Assembly (NCBI GenBank): GCA_964017185.1
Contig: OZ024878.1
Location: forward strand, 18,541,851 to 18,605,850
Source of the DNA: Rugalucina vietnamica
Taxonomy: Eukaryota > Mollusca > Bivalvia > Lucinida > Lucinidae
Length of the DNA stretch: 64,000 nt
Direction of reading: 5' to 3'
Below are positions 26,401 to 33,746 of the stretch, piece after piece. The translations under genes and the position numbers were made by a program. Under the pieces are notes generated by a model. The model was not told the origin of the DNA, did not search any database, and saw nothing but the letters and a program-made list of their open reading frames with translations. The first letter of the stretch is position 1. Every line of letters starts with the position of its first letter.

Positions 26401-29400
26401 TTTCTTCAATAAAGGAAATGCTGTTTTGATTTTGTTTGATTTTTTTGCTTTTTTTTTTTTTTCACATTTAGAGATAAAAGCCAAAAATAATGGCAATCAG
26501 CACAGTCTGATCTATTACTGTATCAGAATTTCCATTTGATATATTAATTAACTATTCTTGAAAGTCAAATAATTCCTATTGTGAACTTAATATTTAATAT
26601 TAATTTATTTACTTTCTTTCTAATCTTGTACTCTCTTTTTTTATAGAAAATCAATTTTTAGCACATCCAACCTATGGAAACGGTGTATTAGAAAAACGGT
26701 GAATCAACGGGGGTTAATCGGAAAAATGTGAACCATCGGGCGAGGTGTCGGTGACACATCGGGATTTGCACTAGATAAAAGGTATGTTGTTTGTTTACTT
26801 CTGTTTTGAAGCGAAAGCTAAAAATACTGCAGTAAATAAAAACAAATCGAACACTTGCAGGAGCTGTAAGGGTCTTTGATGCAGCCCCGGAAACCCTAAA
26901 ATTGTTGAAAATGTATTTTGTTTAATCGCCACAGTGCGCCCCATTTTACTACTCAAACATTTCAGTTGACTTTCGGTTGTATTTTTTGTTTATTTTTTAT
27001 GCTTACATCGAATTACGAATGTAAACAACCTTAATTCAGATTGGTGAATATAGAAAAGTAAGCTCCTGATTATCAACCTTCAGAAAATTTGTAAAAAAGA
27101 CTGTGAAAATCGAGATTCAGCCGGGTGATTGATTATTTGGTGAGTCTCCGGGCAAGTTGTGTGTGTCGCCGGGGAGCAACCAAATTTTGATGGAATAAAA
27201 CTTTATTTTCTTCATTCTAGACAGTACATGATTGTTGTTTTTTAACTTTTAGTTTGAGTGGGATCATATCTATCCCAATTACGGATGCTATAAACACACG
27301 TTAATCACCGGCAGTGATGAGAACTCGGACGTTCCTCGTCCGCAGCGTCCGTCATATCGCACTGTTCGCATAAATATAGTTTTTTTTTTTTTCGCTGGTT
27401 AAATGAAGCTGAAGCAAATGAAAACGTGTAAGAAATAATTGGAAAAGATACTGTCTCCAATTCTTAAATTTCTTCCGTTGCCGATTTGAAGACTGGGAAA
27501 ATTATAACAGTAAACGCAGGTCCAATCTTTGGAAATAACATGGAACAGTATCTATTGGGATAGCTTCTTTCCTAAAATTATCAGGGCCTGAAATGCCCCC
27601 TCTGATGTCTACCGCTGAGGTGCCAGATGATTGCTTAACGTTTCTTGTGAGATCTAGGGACAAAGATGCCAGTCACAGCCCCCGCTAGTATAGCGCGGTA
27701 GCTGAAGCGGTAGAGCGTCGGACTGTCACTCTGGAGCGAGAGGTCCTGGGTTCGATCCCCACGAGCGCCGTGTAGGGTTCGAGCCCCGCACGGGTCACAT
27801 GTGGGACAAGTCAAGTTCTGCTTGCAGGTGTGTCAGGTGCTTTTTCCTGGAGTACTCCTATTTTCGCCCCACCTACTGATTTGTTAATGAGTGAAATAAT
27901 TGGCTTTTAAGGCACGTAAAACTTAATCAATAATAATAATAATAATAATAATAATACCCGGTAATAATAATAATAACAATATCAATAATAATAAATGATT
28001 CTTAAAACATGACATTTCGACAGGTTTCCAAGTTTGATTAGCTTTACAATAGACCGGGACAATGCATACCTGACGGTATTAATTGATGTTAACTTTAGGT
28101 TCGGTCTCCTTTTGTTGCTCAGTTCACACGACTGGACATTTATTTTCTCATGGGAAAAATGAGGATTTTCGACATGACTATCCGAGTAACACAAGTATAA
28201 GCGTTTCCAAAACGCTTGCGATCTCTCAGCACTAATTTCACTGTATGACCACTTATAAATTCACGGCGATAACCACAGACCCAGACCGAAAAGACTCTGA
28301 CAGCTCGGTTCAACTTGAGCTTTCATACCCGAGCCGGCATGCGCTATTTAGTGTGACCCAATCGAAGCTGCCTTGTCCAATCAAGTACGACCGGAAGTGT
28401 GGTCGATTTACAACAAGATTCCAGTCCTGTTCAATTATATATGCGCTCTCGCCGTGGCGAGATCGCAAAAAGTAACTCGAGTAACAAGGCCAAACAGCAC
28501 GAGTTACAGTAATGCGCATACGTATCTACGTCATGTGCTTGCGTATAACTGTAATTCTCACTTATGTTACGTCTACACTGGACCACGTTCTCACCACGTC
28601 CTTACCACGTTCTAAAAATTCCAGAACGTGGCGAGGACGGGGTCAAAATGAAACAATTTCGGATTTCTAAGTTCCCACTACGTCCTTACTACGTCCCCGC
28701 CACGTCCTTATAACGTCCGCACCACTTCCTTACTACGTCCTTCACTTTTCCACTACGTCCTCAATACGCGCTCACCAAGTTCATCCCGTTTCTACTACGT
28801 CCTTGCTACGTCCTCACAAAGACCAAGCAGTTCATACCACGCGCGAACTACGTTTCCAGCACGTTCTAACTGTAAATACCGTATTCGTTCTAATTAGCGC
28901 ACATGCTCCAATAAGCGCACACCCTGGTCGTTTCTGAAAAACATGCGCATAAGCACACACTGCTCGACTAGCATATTGGCATTTTATTGACAATTTTACA
29001 CATTCATACCACATTAAAACTTATCTTCAAAAGATCAAACAATATTTCGCGACGATTGGAACACTTGTATGACATCACCACTGACCATTTAAACAAGGTT
29101 ATTTCATCAGTCTATAGGTTGTTTACATTCGTTGTGTGCGCTTATTGGAACGATATTTTGTTACCCGAACTTTAAGATATTTTGAAAAGTTAAGCGCACT
29201 GTGCGCTAATTAGAACGAATACGGTATATTAATCAGTCGTATATATTATCCTCAACACCGCTAGCAGTCGGTCGTAATGCCCATGCTGAAGCCAACAAGA
29301 TCTTGTCCTTCTATTTCTCCTTCTGTGAAATAGCACAAGTGCAGCCTGTGCACCAAGTAAGGCATGATGTCATTGAAGGAGAGCAAGTTGCAAGAGTACA

Positions 29401-31505
29401 TCTCTGTTCATGTTTTCGATTTCGATGTGATTTAAATAAAAGAGAAAGCAATTGCTTGAGGGTACGGGACAATTGAAACAAAATTAATAAAACGTGGAGG
29501 ACGTAGTTCGAACCTGGTGTGAACGTGATAAGAACCTACTAAGGATGTGTTAGGAACCGCTAGGACGTGGTAAGAACGCAGTGCAGTCTTCTAGGACGCG
29601 GTAAGGACGTACAAGAAGCGTGGTATGGTCTTGTCGAGAACTTGATGGACGTAGCGAGGACGTAGAGAAGACGTAGTAGAAGCGTAGCGAGGTCTTGATG
29701 GTCTGCAACAATTTTGCATCGCGTTTTATACTAGCTAGCGTTTTACACTTGTCGGTCTAGCACGTACTTTAATTTCCCAACAAGAAAGGGTCGAAGATGA
29801 TGCGGAATATGAAATTACCGGGTCGAAGATGACACGGAATATGAAATTACCTTGATCAAAAATAGCTCTTGAGTGTTTATAATCGGAAATTAATGCAATA
29901 AGGTTTGATTGCCCGATGACTCACAAAATTCGCCCCGTTGTCTCACACAACTTGCCCGATGCCTCACATTTTGTAAATGCACCTAGCATTAAATCCCTTT
30001 GCAATGCTTGGCGAGATTTTATTTTTTGTGGGAATTTTCCAGTATACTATTATTCATTTGAAAATACCAACGTGACCTTCTTGGTCCATTTCTTTTACTA
30101 GAAAATCAAACGAAAATGTGTTTTCGTGACCTTGAAAGGCATGCCCTCTAAAATGGGGCGCACAATCACGCGTTTCTTGGAATATTCATTTACAAACTGT
30201 TTACATAATAAAGAACAATAATGATTTCTACAGCTCCTGCAGCAAACAGAATTTTGACATACAACGTCACCCAGCCATGTCGGAACAAAACAAAAAGAAA
30301 ATTAAAACTACGTACCGTGTCGCCATTGTAAATCCCGATGTGTCACCGACACCTCGCCCGATGGTTCACATTTTTCCGATTAACCCCCGTTGATTCACCG
30401 TTTTTCTAATACACCGTTTCCATAGGTTGACATCTTGAAATGTAATCGAAATTTATTCATAAAATCAATCACATGCATTTTTTAAAAGTATTCGAATAAG
30501 AATAAGATTAATTTTAATCATAAAAATCTACGATTACAGAATAATTTTCGATTGAAAAAAATTTCAATCGAATAAAAGTAATCATGATTAACGATTAAGA
30601 TTAACCCAGGTCTGCACATGACCAAGATGGCCGCCATGCCCATATATGGTAAAAACCCTTCAAAAATCTTCTTCTCCTGAACCGGTGGACCGATTTCAAC
30701 AAAACTTAGCATGAAGCATTGATGGCTCAAGCACTACAATGTGTATATAAATCATGACCCTGTGATGACCTTGACCTATTTTACGGCAAGGTCAACATAG
30801 GTCACAAATGCATTTGAATGGGGAAAACTTTTAAAATGTAATTTAAAGTGAAAGTCTTGCAGGAAATGGGAAGTAGGACTGAATATTAATGATTCTGAAA
30901 AAAATTGGACCCCAGGGGCTCATGTGCCCCCACCCCGCGGCAATATACATGTATATTTCCATAATATTCAAACGTCTTTTCCTCTGAAACCGCTTGGCTA
31001 ATCAAAGCCAAATTTTATGTGAAGCATCTATAGAATGGGGGAATCAATGTGTATATAGATAATCTAGGTCACATGACAAAGATGGCCGCCATGCCCATAT
31101 ATGGTAAAAACCCATCAAAAATCTTCTTCTCTGAAACCAATAGACTGATTTCAAGGAAACTTGGCGTGAAGCATCGATGGCTAAAGCACTTTAATGTATA
31201 TATAAATCATGACCCTGTGATGACCTTGACCAAGTTTATGGCAAGGTCAACATGGGTTGCCTATGCATTTGAATTGGGAAAACTGTTAAAATGTCATTTG
31301 AAGGGAAAAGCCAGCAGGAAATTGGCAAATGGACAGAATATTGAAGATTCAGAAAAAAGAAAATGGCCCAAGGGCTTCATCTGCCCCTGCACTGGAATTA
31401 AATACCATAATATTCATACATGTTTATTGACCAGTATATGCAGCAGATCTCAGGTGAGCGTTTACAGGACCATTGGTCCTCTGGTTTAGGTAAAATTTTC
31501 TAATT

Positions 31506-31536
<31 letters not shown>

Positions 31537-32994
31537 TCTGGAGGGGGGGGGGTCTGGACCCCCGGTCCCCCCCCTCTGGATCCGCGCATGGGAACCGTTC
31601 TTTACAAATCAGTGCTGTGTTTTATATTTCAACAAAGCATCTATTTTCAGGCTATAGAAGTATTTAGGCATCAATGCCTTTTGACCCCATTACCTTATAT
31701 TTCAACAAAACATTTTATTTTCAGGCTTTAGCTATATTCTGTGGAGTGATAACAGGCTGTTACTGTTGCTGTTGTTGTTTCTGCTGTTGTTTTAATTTCT
31801 GCTGTGGAAAGTGTAAACCCCAGATGGCGGACGAGGAAGACTACGCTAATTTACATGTAAGTTTTATGGTATAAGTTTATTCACACAGTGACTTTGCTGT
31901 TGCAAAAAAAAAAATGCATCATGTCTTTTTCATATGAGCCGCCTCATGAGAAAACCAGCATTCTGCATATGCGAAATCAAAGGCACAAATCGGCTTCGCA
32001 GTAACTGCGAAGCTGATCAGGGCCTTTGGTTTCGCTACACAGATAGTACAATTCCTCCACTTTCTAAGTCCAAAATTTCAAGCTTCTAGCCGTCTTCTGT
32101 GCTTGTACAGCTCGGTTTGTGACAGACCTTCTCGAAAACGACAATGTTGGTTTTCCCACGAGGTGGCTGGCTCATATATTGATTTGAACCCGAGATCCAC
32201 CTCCGGGTCTACGGCATTTGGTCATGAAATATTTGTGCAACCATTCTTCCTTCTCTACGCAAGATGATGAAGGCAATGTGTATTTTGAACTGATAAGCTG
32301 ATAATTTGCCTCTGGGAAATTCGCACAGGGACAGTTTTTGTAGGATAACTCTCTGTCCCAACATGACTTAACCTGTTTGCTATGGAATTAACAACTATGA
32401 AAAAAAAATACCTTGAAGTTTTTCATGTTCATCACACTATAAAATCATTAGAGATTGAAAAAACAAAAACAAAAAAAAAAAACCACACTCACACACTACT
32501 TTTTCATAGAATTTTAGCTCCACACAAAACAAGCAAATTTGCTCAAATCAATATTACTTGAGCCTTGTCACGAGAAAACTGTATTTTTGCCTATGCGAAA
32601 ACAAAGGCGCAGATCAGCTTCGCAGTAATTGCAAAGCTGATCAGCGCCTTTGTTTTTGCTACACCGATAGTACAATCCCTCTTCTTAAATCCGAAATTTT
32701 AAGCTTCTAGCTCTAGCTGCACAGGCTGGTTTGTGTCGGACCTGGGCAGAACCCAAATTGTTGGTTTTCTCTTTTCTTTTTCAGGAGGAATACAGCAGCT
32801 CACCAGACGAAGAAGAATCTCCGCCGATAACTGGTCAGCCCGGCAGCGGTGCAGCCATGGCGATGCCACCACCACCGGCATCAGAAAATACAACGCTAAC
32901 AACGGACAGTAAACCTAACTACGGTGCTGACACGGCTACGGAACCTCCTCAACCTATGCCAGAGAAAGAAGATCTGCAGCAACCAGATACTTAA
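5465..32994 (+). CDS. DNAJC5: cysteine-string protein, DnaJ homolog subfamily C member 5 (six coding exons)
   Basis: Coding exons 5465-5487, 6398-6479, 10423-10479, 21136-21288, 31725-31856 and 32785-32994 join in one frame to 218 codons plus TAA. The protein opens [20 protein letters not shown], has a J domain at about residues 11-80 with the HPD motif at 41-43, a GEENVNTY linker near 95-102, a cysteine string at about 111-135 (13 Cys in 25 residues) and an acidic, proline-rich tail. In the family the J domain stimulates Hsc70 ATPase, and palmitoylated cysteines anchor CSP to synaptic vesicles, protecting SNAP-25 and release machinery. RKLS at the N-terminus matches the known PKA-site context. 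Mammalian CSP is about 198 residues; the extra length is in the C-terminal tail. Identity is certain; only the first exon rests on inference. Confidence 0.95.
5488..6397 (+). other. DNAJC5 intron 1, no element recognised
   Basis: A 910-bp intron without a window-wide repeat. The minus-strand open frame at 5902-6186 has no splice context or family features and is regarded as chance. Confidence 0.5.
6398..6479 (+). CDS. DNAJC5: DNAJC5 exon 2 (J-domain start)
   Basis: Acceptor TTTTGTTCCAG, donor GTAAGT. Encodes [19 protein letters not shown] and on to KKAYRK: J-domain helix I and the start of helix II. It ends in phase 0 just before LALRLHPDK in the next exon. Confidence 0.95.
6829..7622. mobile_element. 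TIR element with ATGCCCTTTTT words
   Basis: Ends TTAGTGTTTCCCC and GGGGGAAACACTAA are inverted repeats. The left arm has three copies of a CCATGCCCTTTTT word, and the right arm has GTGCCCTTTT words near 7498, 7540 and 7566 plus ATGCCCTTTT near 7591. The middle is AT-rich and non-coding. Located in DNAJC5 intron 2. Confidence 0.6.
7631..7745. repeat. 115-bp near-perfect hairpin
   Basis: Two 57-bp arms (7631-7687 and 7689-7745) around a single-base centre at 7688, with one mismatch that I can see. The left arm starts CTTGGGTCTAAACCCC. It directly follows the 6829-7622 element. Confidence 0.9.
7746..8072. other. intron 2 spacer with AGGGAGATTTT repeats
   Basis: The phrase AGGGAGATTTT recurs at about 7791, 7814 and 7878, suggesting a decayed local repeat. 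Nothing coding. Confidence 0.35.
8073..9137. mobile_element. TIR element, CAGCCCCTTTCACTCGAG ends
   Basis: Left end CAGCCCCTTTCACTCGAGTT and right inverse form a perfect inverted repeat of about 32 bp, flanked on both sides by TA (8071-8072 and 9138-9139). The word CACTCGAGTTTGCCGTTT occurs three times on the left side (about 8082, 8129, 8443). A TA target suggests Tc1/mariner-type mobilisation. It hosts a nested element at 8475-8987. Confidence 0.75.
8475..8987. mobile_element. nested TIR element CAGTACC...GGTACTG
   Basis: Begins CAGTACCTTAATTA and ends TAATTAAGGTACTG. The heptamer GTCATTT flanks both sides (8468-8474 and 8988-8994) as a target-site duplication. Internal words around TTACGCA and AATTGGGTAA repeat in both orientations. 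It sits inside the 8073-9137 element, so it is younger. Confidence 0.75.
9224..9925. mobile_element. possible TIR element (GGCCGCGAA ends)
   Basis: The left phrase CCGTGGCCGCGAA is matched loosely by TTCGCGGCCATGAG on the right. No target-site duplication is evident and the interior is AT-rich. Weak call inside DNAJC5 intron 2. Confidence 0.3.
10149..10329. mobile_element. MITE-F copy 1 (AACCTCATTATAA family)
   Basis: Left end CAGTTTAACCTCACTATAAT, right end TTATAATGAGGTTGTACTG followed by TA. Other copies are at 37248, 37438, 40171, 40950 and 42915. TA-flanked, Tc1/mariner-like and non-coding. Confidence 0.65.
10423..10479 (+). CDS. DNAJC5: DNAJC5 exon 3 (HPD motif)
   Basis: Acceptor TTGTCATTTCAG. 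A 57-nt, phase-0 exon encoding [19 protein letters not shown], including the HPD tripeptide that contacts Hsp70. The donor is GTCTAG, far from the GTAAGT consensus, and TAG is an in-frame stop one codon into the intron, so read-through would truncate the protein at once. Confidence 0.95.
10537..10800 (-). mobile_element. MITE-A copy 1
   Basis: Degenerate ends (GAGCCTGTGTGTGAGAAAACC on the left). The central palindrome CAGCTGTGCAGTTACTGCAC is tandemly doubled at about 10690-10750, unlike other copies. Starts 57 bp after exon 3 of DNAJC5. Confidence 0.7.
11988..12976. mobile_element. hAT-like element TAGGGATGTCA...TGACATCCCTA
   Basis: 989 bp with terminal inverted repeat TAGGGATGTCA and an 8-bp target-site duplication GTAAAAAC (11980-11987 and 12977-12984); both features fit the hAT superfamily. 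Words around CGAACGTTCG recur near each end, and an internal palindrome at about 12370-12497 carries GAACCGCAGTGG and its inverse. No transposase frame. Confidence 0.85.
14101..15645 (-). mobile_element. Helitron-like element L2, nested in L1
   Basis: Begins TTAGCTCACCTGAGCCGAAG with its hairpin and (CCGT)n run. Internal units of about 150-180 bp differ from those of L1 and carry CCCCTGGGGTCCATACGGG. Ends near GGTGAGCGATCG..CCTGGTCTACTTG. It splits an L1 unit whose halves (ATGGATTT on the left, AAAACTATTGCAGCCTG on the right) rejoin without it. Confidence 0.65.
16426..16880. other. intron 3 spacer, nothing assigned
   Basis: Non-coding intron DNA. The open frame at 16556-16819 has no recognised domain or splice context. 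Confidence 0.4.
16881..17118. mobile_element. MITE-A copy 2
   Basis: A decayed copy: left end GTCATGAGTAAACC, right end CACGTCACGGCTC. The central stem has lost pairing (GCTTTGCAGTAACTTCACAGC). Confidence 0.65.
17309..17534. mobile_element. MITE-A copy 3
   Basis: Left end GCCGCGATGTGAGAAAAC, right end TTTTCTCATGCCGTGGCTC. The right half of the centre is shortened (GTGCAGTAACTGATCAGC), removing much of the hairpin. Confidence 0.7.
17535..18207. other. intron 3 spacer with TACTCG words
   Basis: Between 17845 and 17990 words such as GTACTCGTACTCG and TACTCGAGTAC cluster, resembling the word arrays of other elements here, but no terminal repeats could be found. Confidence 0.35.
18208..18446. 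mobile_element. MITE-A copy 4
   Basis: A well-preserved copy: GAGCCGCATCGTGAGAAAACC to TCTCGTGCCGAGGCTC. Central perfect palindrome GCTTCGCAGTAACTGCGAAG inside GGCGCAGATC/GATCAGCGCC. Confidence 0.85.
18895..19128. mobile_element. MITE-A copy 5
   Basis: Ends GAGCCGCCTCACGGGAAAACC and CCCACGAGGTGGCTC. The central stem is the GC-richer variant CTTCGCGGTAACCGCGAAG, still perfectly paired. Confidence 0.85.
19157..19440 (+). mobile_element. MITE-C copy 2
   Basis: ATTACGAAAACACGCCCATG to CACGGACATG..CTGATGTT. The loop carries an extra perfect palindrome (GGTTAGAACCGCCTCACC and its inverse, about 19272-19305). Confidence 0.75.
19478..19764 (-). mobile_element. tRNA-derived SINE, copy 1 of tandem pair
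   Basis: On the minus strand a tRNA-like head contains an A box (TGGCTCAGTGGTTAGAGC) and a B box (GGGTTTGAATCC) at about 19550-19605. Minus-strand transcription would run toward the AACTAAGAAATGATGCA segment. A second copy with the same flanking body follows at about 19846. The acceptor stem is poorly paired, so a SINE is preferred to a working tRNA gene. Confidence 0.6.
19846..20107 (-). mobile_element. tRNA-derived SINE, copy 2 of tandem pair
   Basis: Repeats the body of the copy starting near 19478 (AACTAAGAAATGATGCATAG, then CCGGACCTTCCAACCACGG) with about 370-bp spacing. Its B box is damaged by a substitution (GATTCAAACTAGACG on the + strand), so this copy is probably dead. Confidence 0.6.
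20214..20466. mobile_element. MITE-B copy 1 (GGGCCAGTTGTTCAAA ends)
   Basis: Ends GGGGCCAGTTGTTCAAAGC and TTTTGAACAACTGGCCCC. The centre is a long hairpin, AATGTGAGAATCCTTTGCA and its inverse, flanked by AACAAATACACTG. Other copies at 39028, 39356, 41886 and 58309. Confidence 0.85.
20888..21107. mobile_element. MITE-A copy 6, adjacent to DNAJC5 exon 4
   Basis: Ends GAGCCGCCTCATGGGAAAACC and TCTCATGGCACGGCTC; central palindrome GCTGTGCAGTTACTGCACAGC. Only 28 bp separate its right end from exon 4, so branch point and pyrimidine tract must lie in or beside it. Confidence 0.85.
21136..21288 (+). CDS. DNAJC5: DNAJC5 exon 4 (J-domain end and linker)
   Basis: Acceptor ATTATTTTTCAG, donor GTAAGT; 153 nt, phase 0 at both ends. 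Encodes [20 protein letters not shown] and on through YGSLGLY to [17 protein letters not shown], the conserved linker before the cysteine string. A MITE-A copy (20888-21107) ends 28 bp before this exon. Confidence 0.95.
21679..21784. mobile_element. MITE-G copy 2, left half
   Basis: Starts CATGCGCGGGTCCAGA after GGAAC. The right half (ending TCTGGATCCGCGCATG then GGAAC) is at 31487-31590; the 9.7 kb between is a later insertion (L3). Rejoined, the MITE has a clean 5-bp GGAAC target-site duplication. Confidence 0.8.
22409..23981. mobile_element. TIR element with CGCGAATCGTCCC words, 9-bp TSD
   Basis: Left end GGCTCCGGGACGTTTCGCGC, right end GCGCGAAACGTCCCGTAACC. The 9-mer GGGGGAACC flanks it (22400-22408 and 23982-23990), and an uninterrupted version of the target exists at about 21946. 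A 9-bp duplication suggests Mutator/MULE. Words close to GCGAATCGTCCC repeat at least four times on the right arm and inverted on the left. Contains a 17-G run at 22975-22991. No transposase frame. Confidence 0.8.
25106..26132. mobile_element. TIR element with GGACAAAACACCCC words
   Basis: Long inverted arms (about 25112-25285 and 25957-26126) made of repeated words GGACAAAACACCCC and ACCACATGTTTTT. An 8-bp target-site duplication CCAGGTAA flanks it (25098-25105, 26133-26140). The AT-rich middle holds no frame. The extreme tips differ between the ends. Confidence 0.75.
27688..27956 (+). mobile_element. tRNA-derived SINE with (AAT)n tail
   Basis: The head resembles a tRNA: A box GGTAGCTGAAGCGGTAGAGC, an anticodon-like loop CTGTCAC (GTC, Asp-like) and B box GGGTTCGATCCCC. 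It is followed by a body (AAGTTCTGCTTGCAGGTGTG...CAGGTGCTTTTTCC) shared with SINEs at 42676 and 56710, and ends in an (AAT)n tail. The shared body shows a SINE rather than a tRNA gene. Confidence 0.8.
28565..29705. mobile_element. inverted array of ACGTCCTTAC words
   Basis: The left part (28565-28870) repeats words near ACCACGTCCTTAC; the right part (29490-29705) carries the inverse, GTAAGGACGT-like. Between them lies a TA-flanked MITE (28876-29226) and unassigned DNA. It resembles the 753-1880 element in plan but uses a different word. Confidence 0.55.
28876..29226. mobile_element. mariner-like MITE CCGTATTCGTTCTAATTAGC
   Basis: Ends CCGTATTCGTTCTAATTAGC and its inverse, each flanked by TA. 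A second word (CCAATAAGCGCACAC and inverse GCGCTTATTGG) is repeated internally. About 350 bp, non-coding. The youngest layer of the intron 4 stack. Confidence 0.75.
31487..31590. mobile_element. MITE-G copy 2, right half, with 29-G run
   Basis: Continuation of the element begun at 21679, ending TCTGGATCCGCGCATG before GGAAC. Contains an uninterrupted run of 29 G (31508-31536), a likely quadruplex former and a place where sequencing errors are probable. Confidence 0.75.
31725..31856 (+). CDS. DNAJC5: DNAJC5 exon 5 (cysteine string)
   Basis: Acceptor TTTTATTTTCAG, donor GTAAGT; 132 nt, phase 0. Encodes [12 protein letters not shown] followed by [18 protein letters not shown]. The whole palmitoylated membrane-anchor segment is carried by this one exon. 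A second, similar acceptor lies 74 bp upstream (AG at 31649-31650). Confidence 0.95.
31936..32173. mobile_element. MITE-A copy 7 (DNAJC5 intron 5)
   Basis: GAGCCGCCTCATGAGAAAACC to CCACGAGGTGGCTGGCTC. The centre is GGCTTCGCAGTAACTGCGAAGC; the right end has a four-base GGCT duplication. Confidence 0.8.
32560..32773. mobile_element. MITE-A copy 8, merges into the exon 6 acceptor
   Basis: Starts GAGCCTTGTCACGAGAAAAC. The right end stops at TTGGTTTTCTC and runs straight into TTTTCTTTTTCAG of DNAJC5 exon 6, so the element lacks its last dozen bases and supplies part of the pyrimidine tract. Confidence 0.8.
32785..32994 (+). CDS. DNAJC5: DNAJC5 exon 6 (C-terminal tail)
   Basis: Acceptor TTTTCTTTTTCAG; 69 codons and TAA. 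The tail begins [14 protein letters not shown], has a proline run and ends [10 protein letters not shown]. It is more acidic and proline-rich than the mammalian tail. The pyrimidine tract of this acceptor overlaps the right end of a MITE-A copy (32560-32773). Confidence 0.93.
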   Translation, partial: EEYSSSPDEEESPPITGQPGSGAAMAMPPPPASENTTLTTDSKPNYGADTATEPPQPMPEKEDLQQPDT

Positions 32995-33383
32995 CATAGA
33001 TTGGTGTTTATAGTTGAAAATAATATATTGGATATTGGGTCCCGGTTTTATGAAAAAAGGCAGAATTAGACCAATCACTTAAAAAAAGAAAATGCTGAAA
33101 AAAAAATCAAGTTTGGCTCTGAAAATTGTGTTAAAATTATCAGCATATAAGGTCAAGATTCTTTCTGTGAAAGTTATTTTGCTTTGAAATTGAATGGCAA
33201 TGTTTTCAACATCTTTTAACCAAACTTGATCTTACATGTATGTTTCAAAGGTTGAACAATTCTAGGATGTATAGTAAGATGAATTTAGAGGCATAATTTA
33301 ATCACTGCGGGCAGTATTTGAAAAATAAAGAGGTTCTCTATAAGCTTGTCTTAAAGACTGCATTTTAGTATTTCTGGCTAAAG
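32995..33383 (+). other. DNAJC5 3' UTR with candidate poly(A) signal
   Basis: Non-coding sequence after the stop. The first clear AATAAA on this strand is at 33324-33329, so a UTR of about 350 nt is possible. CSP transcripts in other animals often have long 3' UTRs, so usage further downstream cannot be excluded. Confidence 0.4.
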
Positions 33384-33613
33384 GAGCCACCTCATGAGAA
33401 AACCAACAATAATTTTGACCAGGACCGACACAAACCGGCCTGTACAAGCACAGAAGATGGCTAGAGGCTGGAAATTTTTTATTTAGAAAGAACGGGAATT
33501 GTACTATCCTTGTAGCGAAAACAAGGCACTGATCGGCTTTGCAGTAACTGCGAAGCTGATCTGCACCTTTGGCTTCGCATATGCAGATTGTTGGTTTTCT
33601 CATGAGGCAGCTC
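33384..33613. mobile_element. MITE-A copy 9
   Basis: GAGCCACCTCATGAGAAAACC to TTTTCTCATGAGGCAGCTC; central stem GGCTTTGCAGTAACTGCGAAGC with one unpaired position. Lies just downstream of the candidate DNAJC5 poly(A) signal. Confidence 0.8.
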
Positions 33614-33746
33614 CAATTTGTGAAAATCATGGATGTTTAATGCCTTAACAATTTTTTTTTGCTCGAAAACAAGATAATAGTATTTGGAGAACAAAATCAG
33701 ACCTCAACATTTTACCTTTGCAAACTGACACTCCAAACACATATTT

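Larger units (their letters stand above)
26668..30429. mobile_element. TIR element CAACCTATGGAAACGG with CCGATG-CTCAC words
   Basis: Inverted repeats of about 100 bp: CAACCTATGGAAACGGTGTA on the left, inverse ending CCATAGGTTG on the right, flanked by ACATC (26663-26667, 30430-30434). Words like GCCCGATGNCTCACA recur near 29910-29970 and inverted near 26735 and 27125-27170. It hosts a SINE (27688-27956) and another inverted array (28565-29705). Superfamily unclear. Confidence 0.75.
24478..30614. mobile_element. hAT-like element CAGACCTG...CAGGTCTG with nested elements
   Basis: Terminal repeats CAGACCTG and CAGGTCTG with an 8-bp target-site duplication CACATGAC (24470-24477 and 30615-30622); CAG ends and 8-bp duplication fit hAT. 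Subterminal words around ACGATTACGATT recur in both orientations near each end. Two further TIR elements (25106-26132, 26668-30429) lie inside. No transposase seen. Confidence 0.85.
21785..31486 (-). mobile_element. Helitron-like element L3 with nested insertions
   Basis: Starts TTAGCTCACCTGAGCCGTTA with hairpin and (CCGTCCGT)n, continues with units containing CACATGACCAAGATGGCCGC, and ends GACCATTGGTCCTCTGGTT. Its own sequence is about 2 kb; the remainder is a MULE-like element (22409-23981) and a hAT-like element (24478-30614). It lies inside MITE-G copy 2 and has no obvious target-site duplication, consistent with a Helitron-type mechanism. Fills most of DNAJC5 intron 4. Confidence 0.65.

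Noticed and set aside
27688-27765. Asp-like tRNA gene
   Set aside because: The A and B boxes are good, but the downstream body and (AAT)n tail match other SINE copies, so it is a SINE head.
32731-32784. Upstream extension of the DNAJC5 last exon (frame opens at 32731)
   Set aside because: The segment is MITE-A sequence followed by a strong acceptor at 32784; splicing from exon 5 gives the correct frame and a family-like junction.
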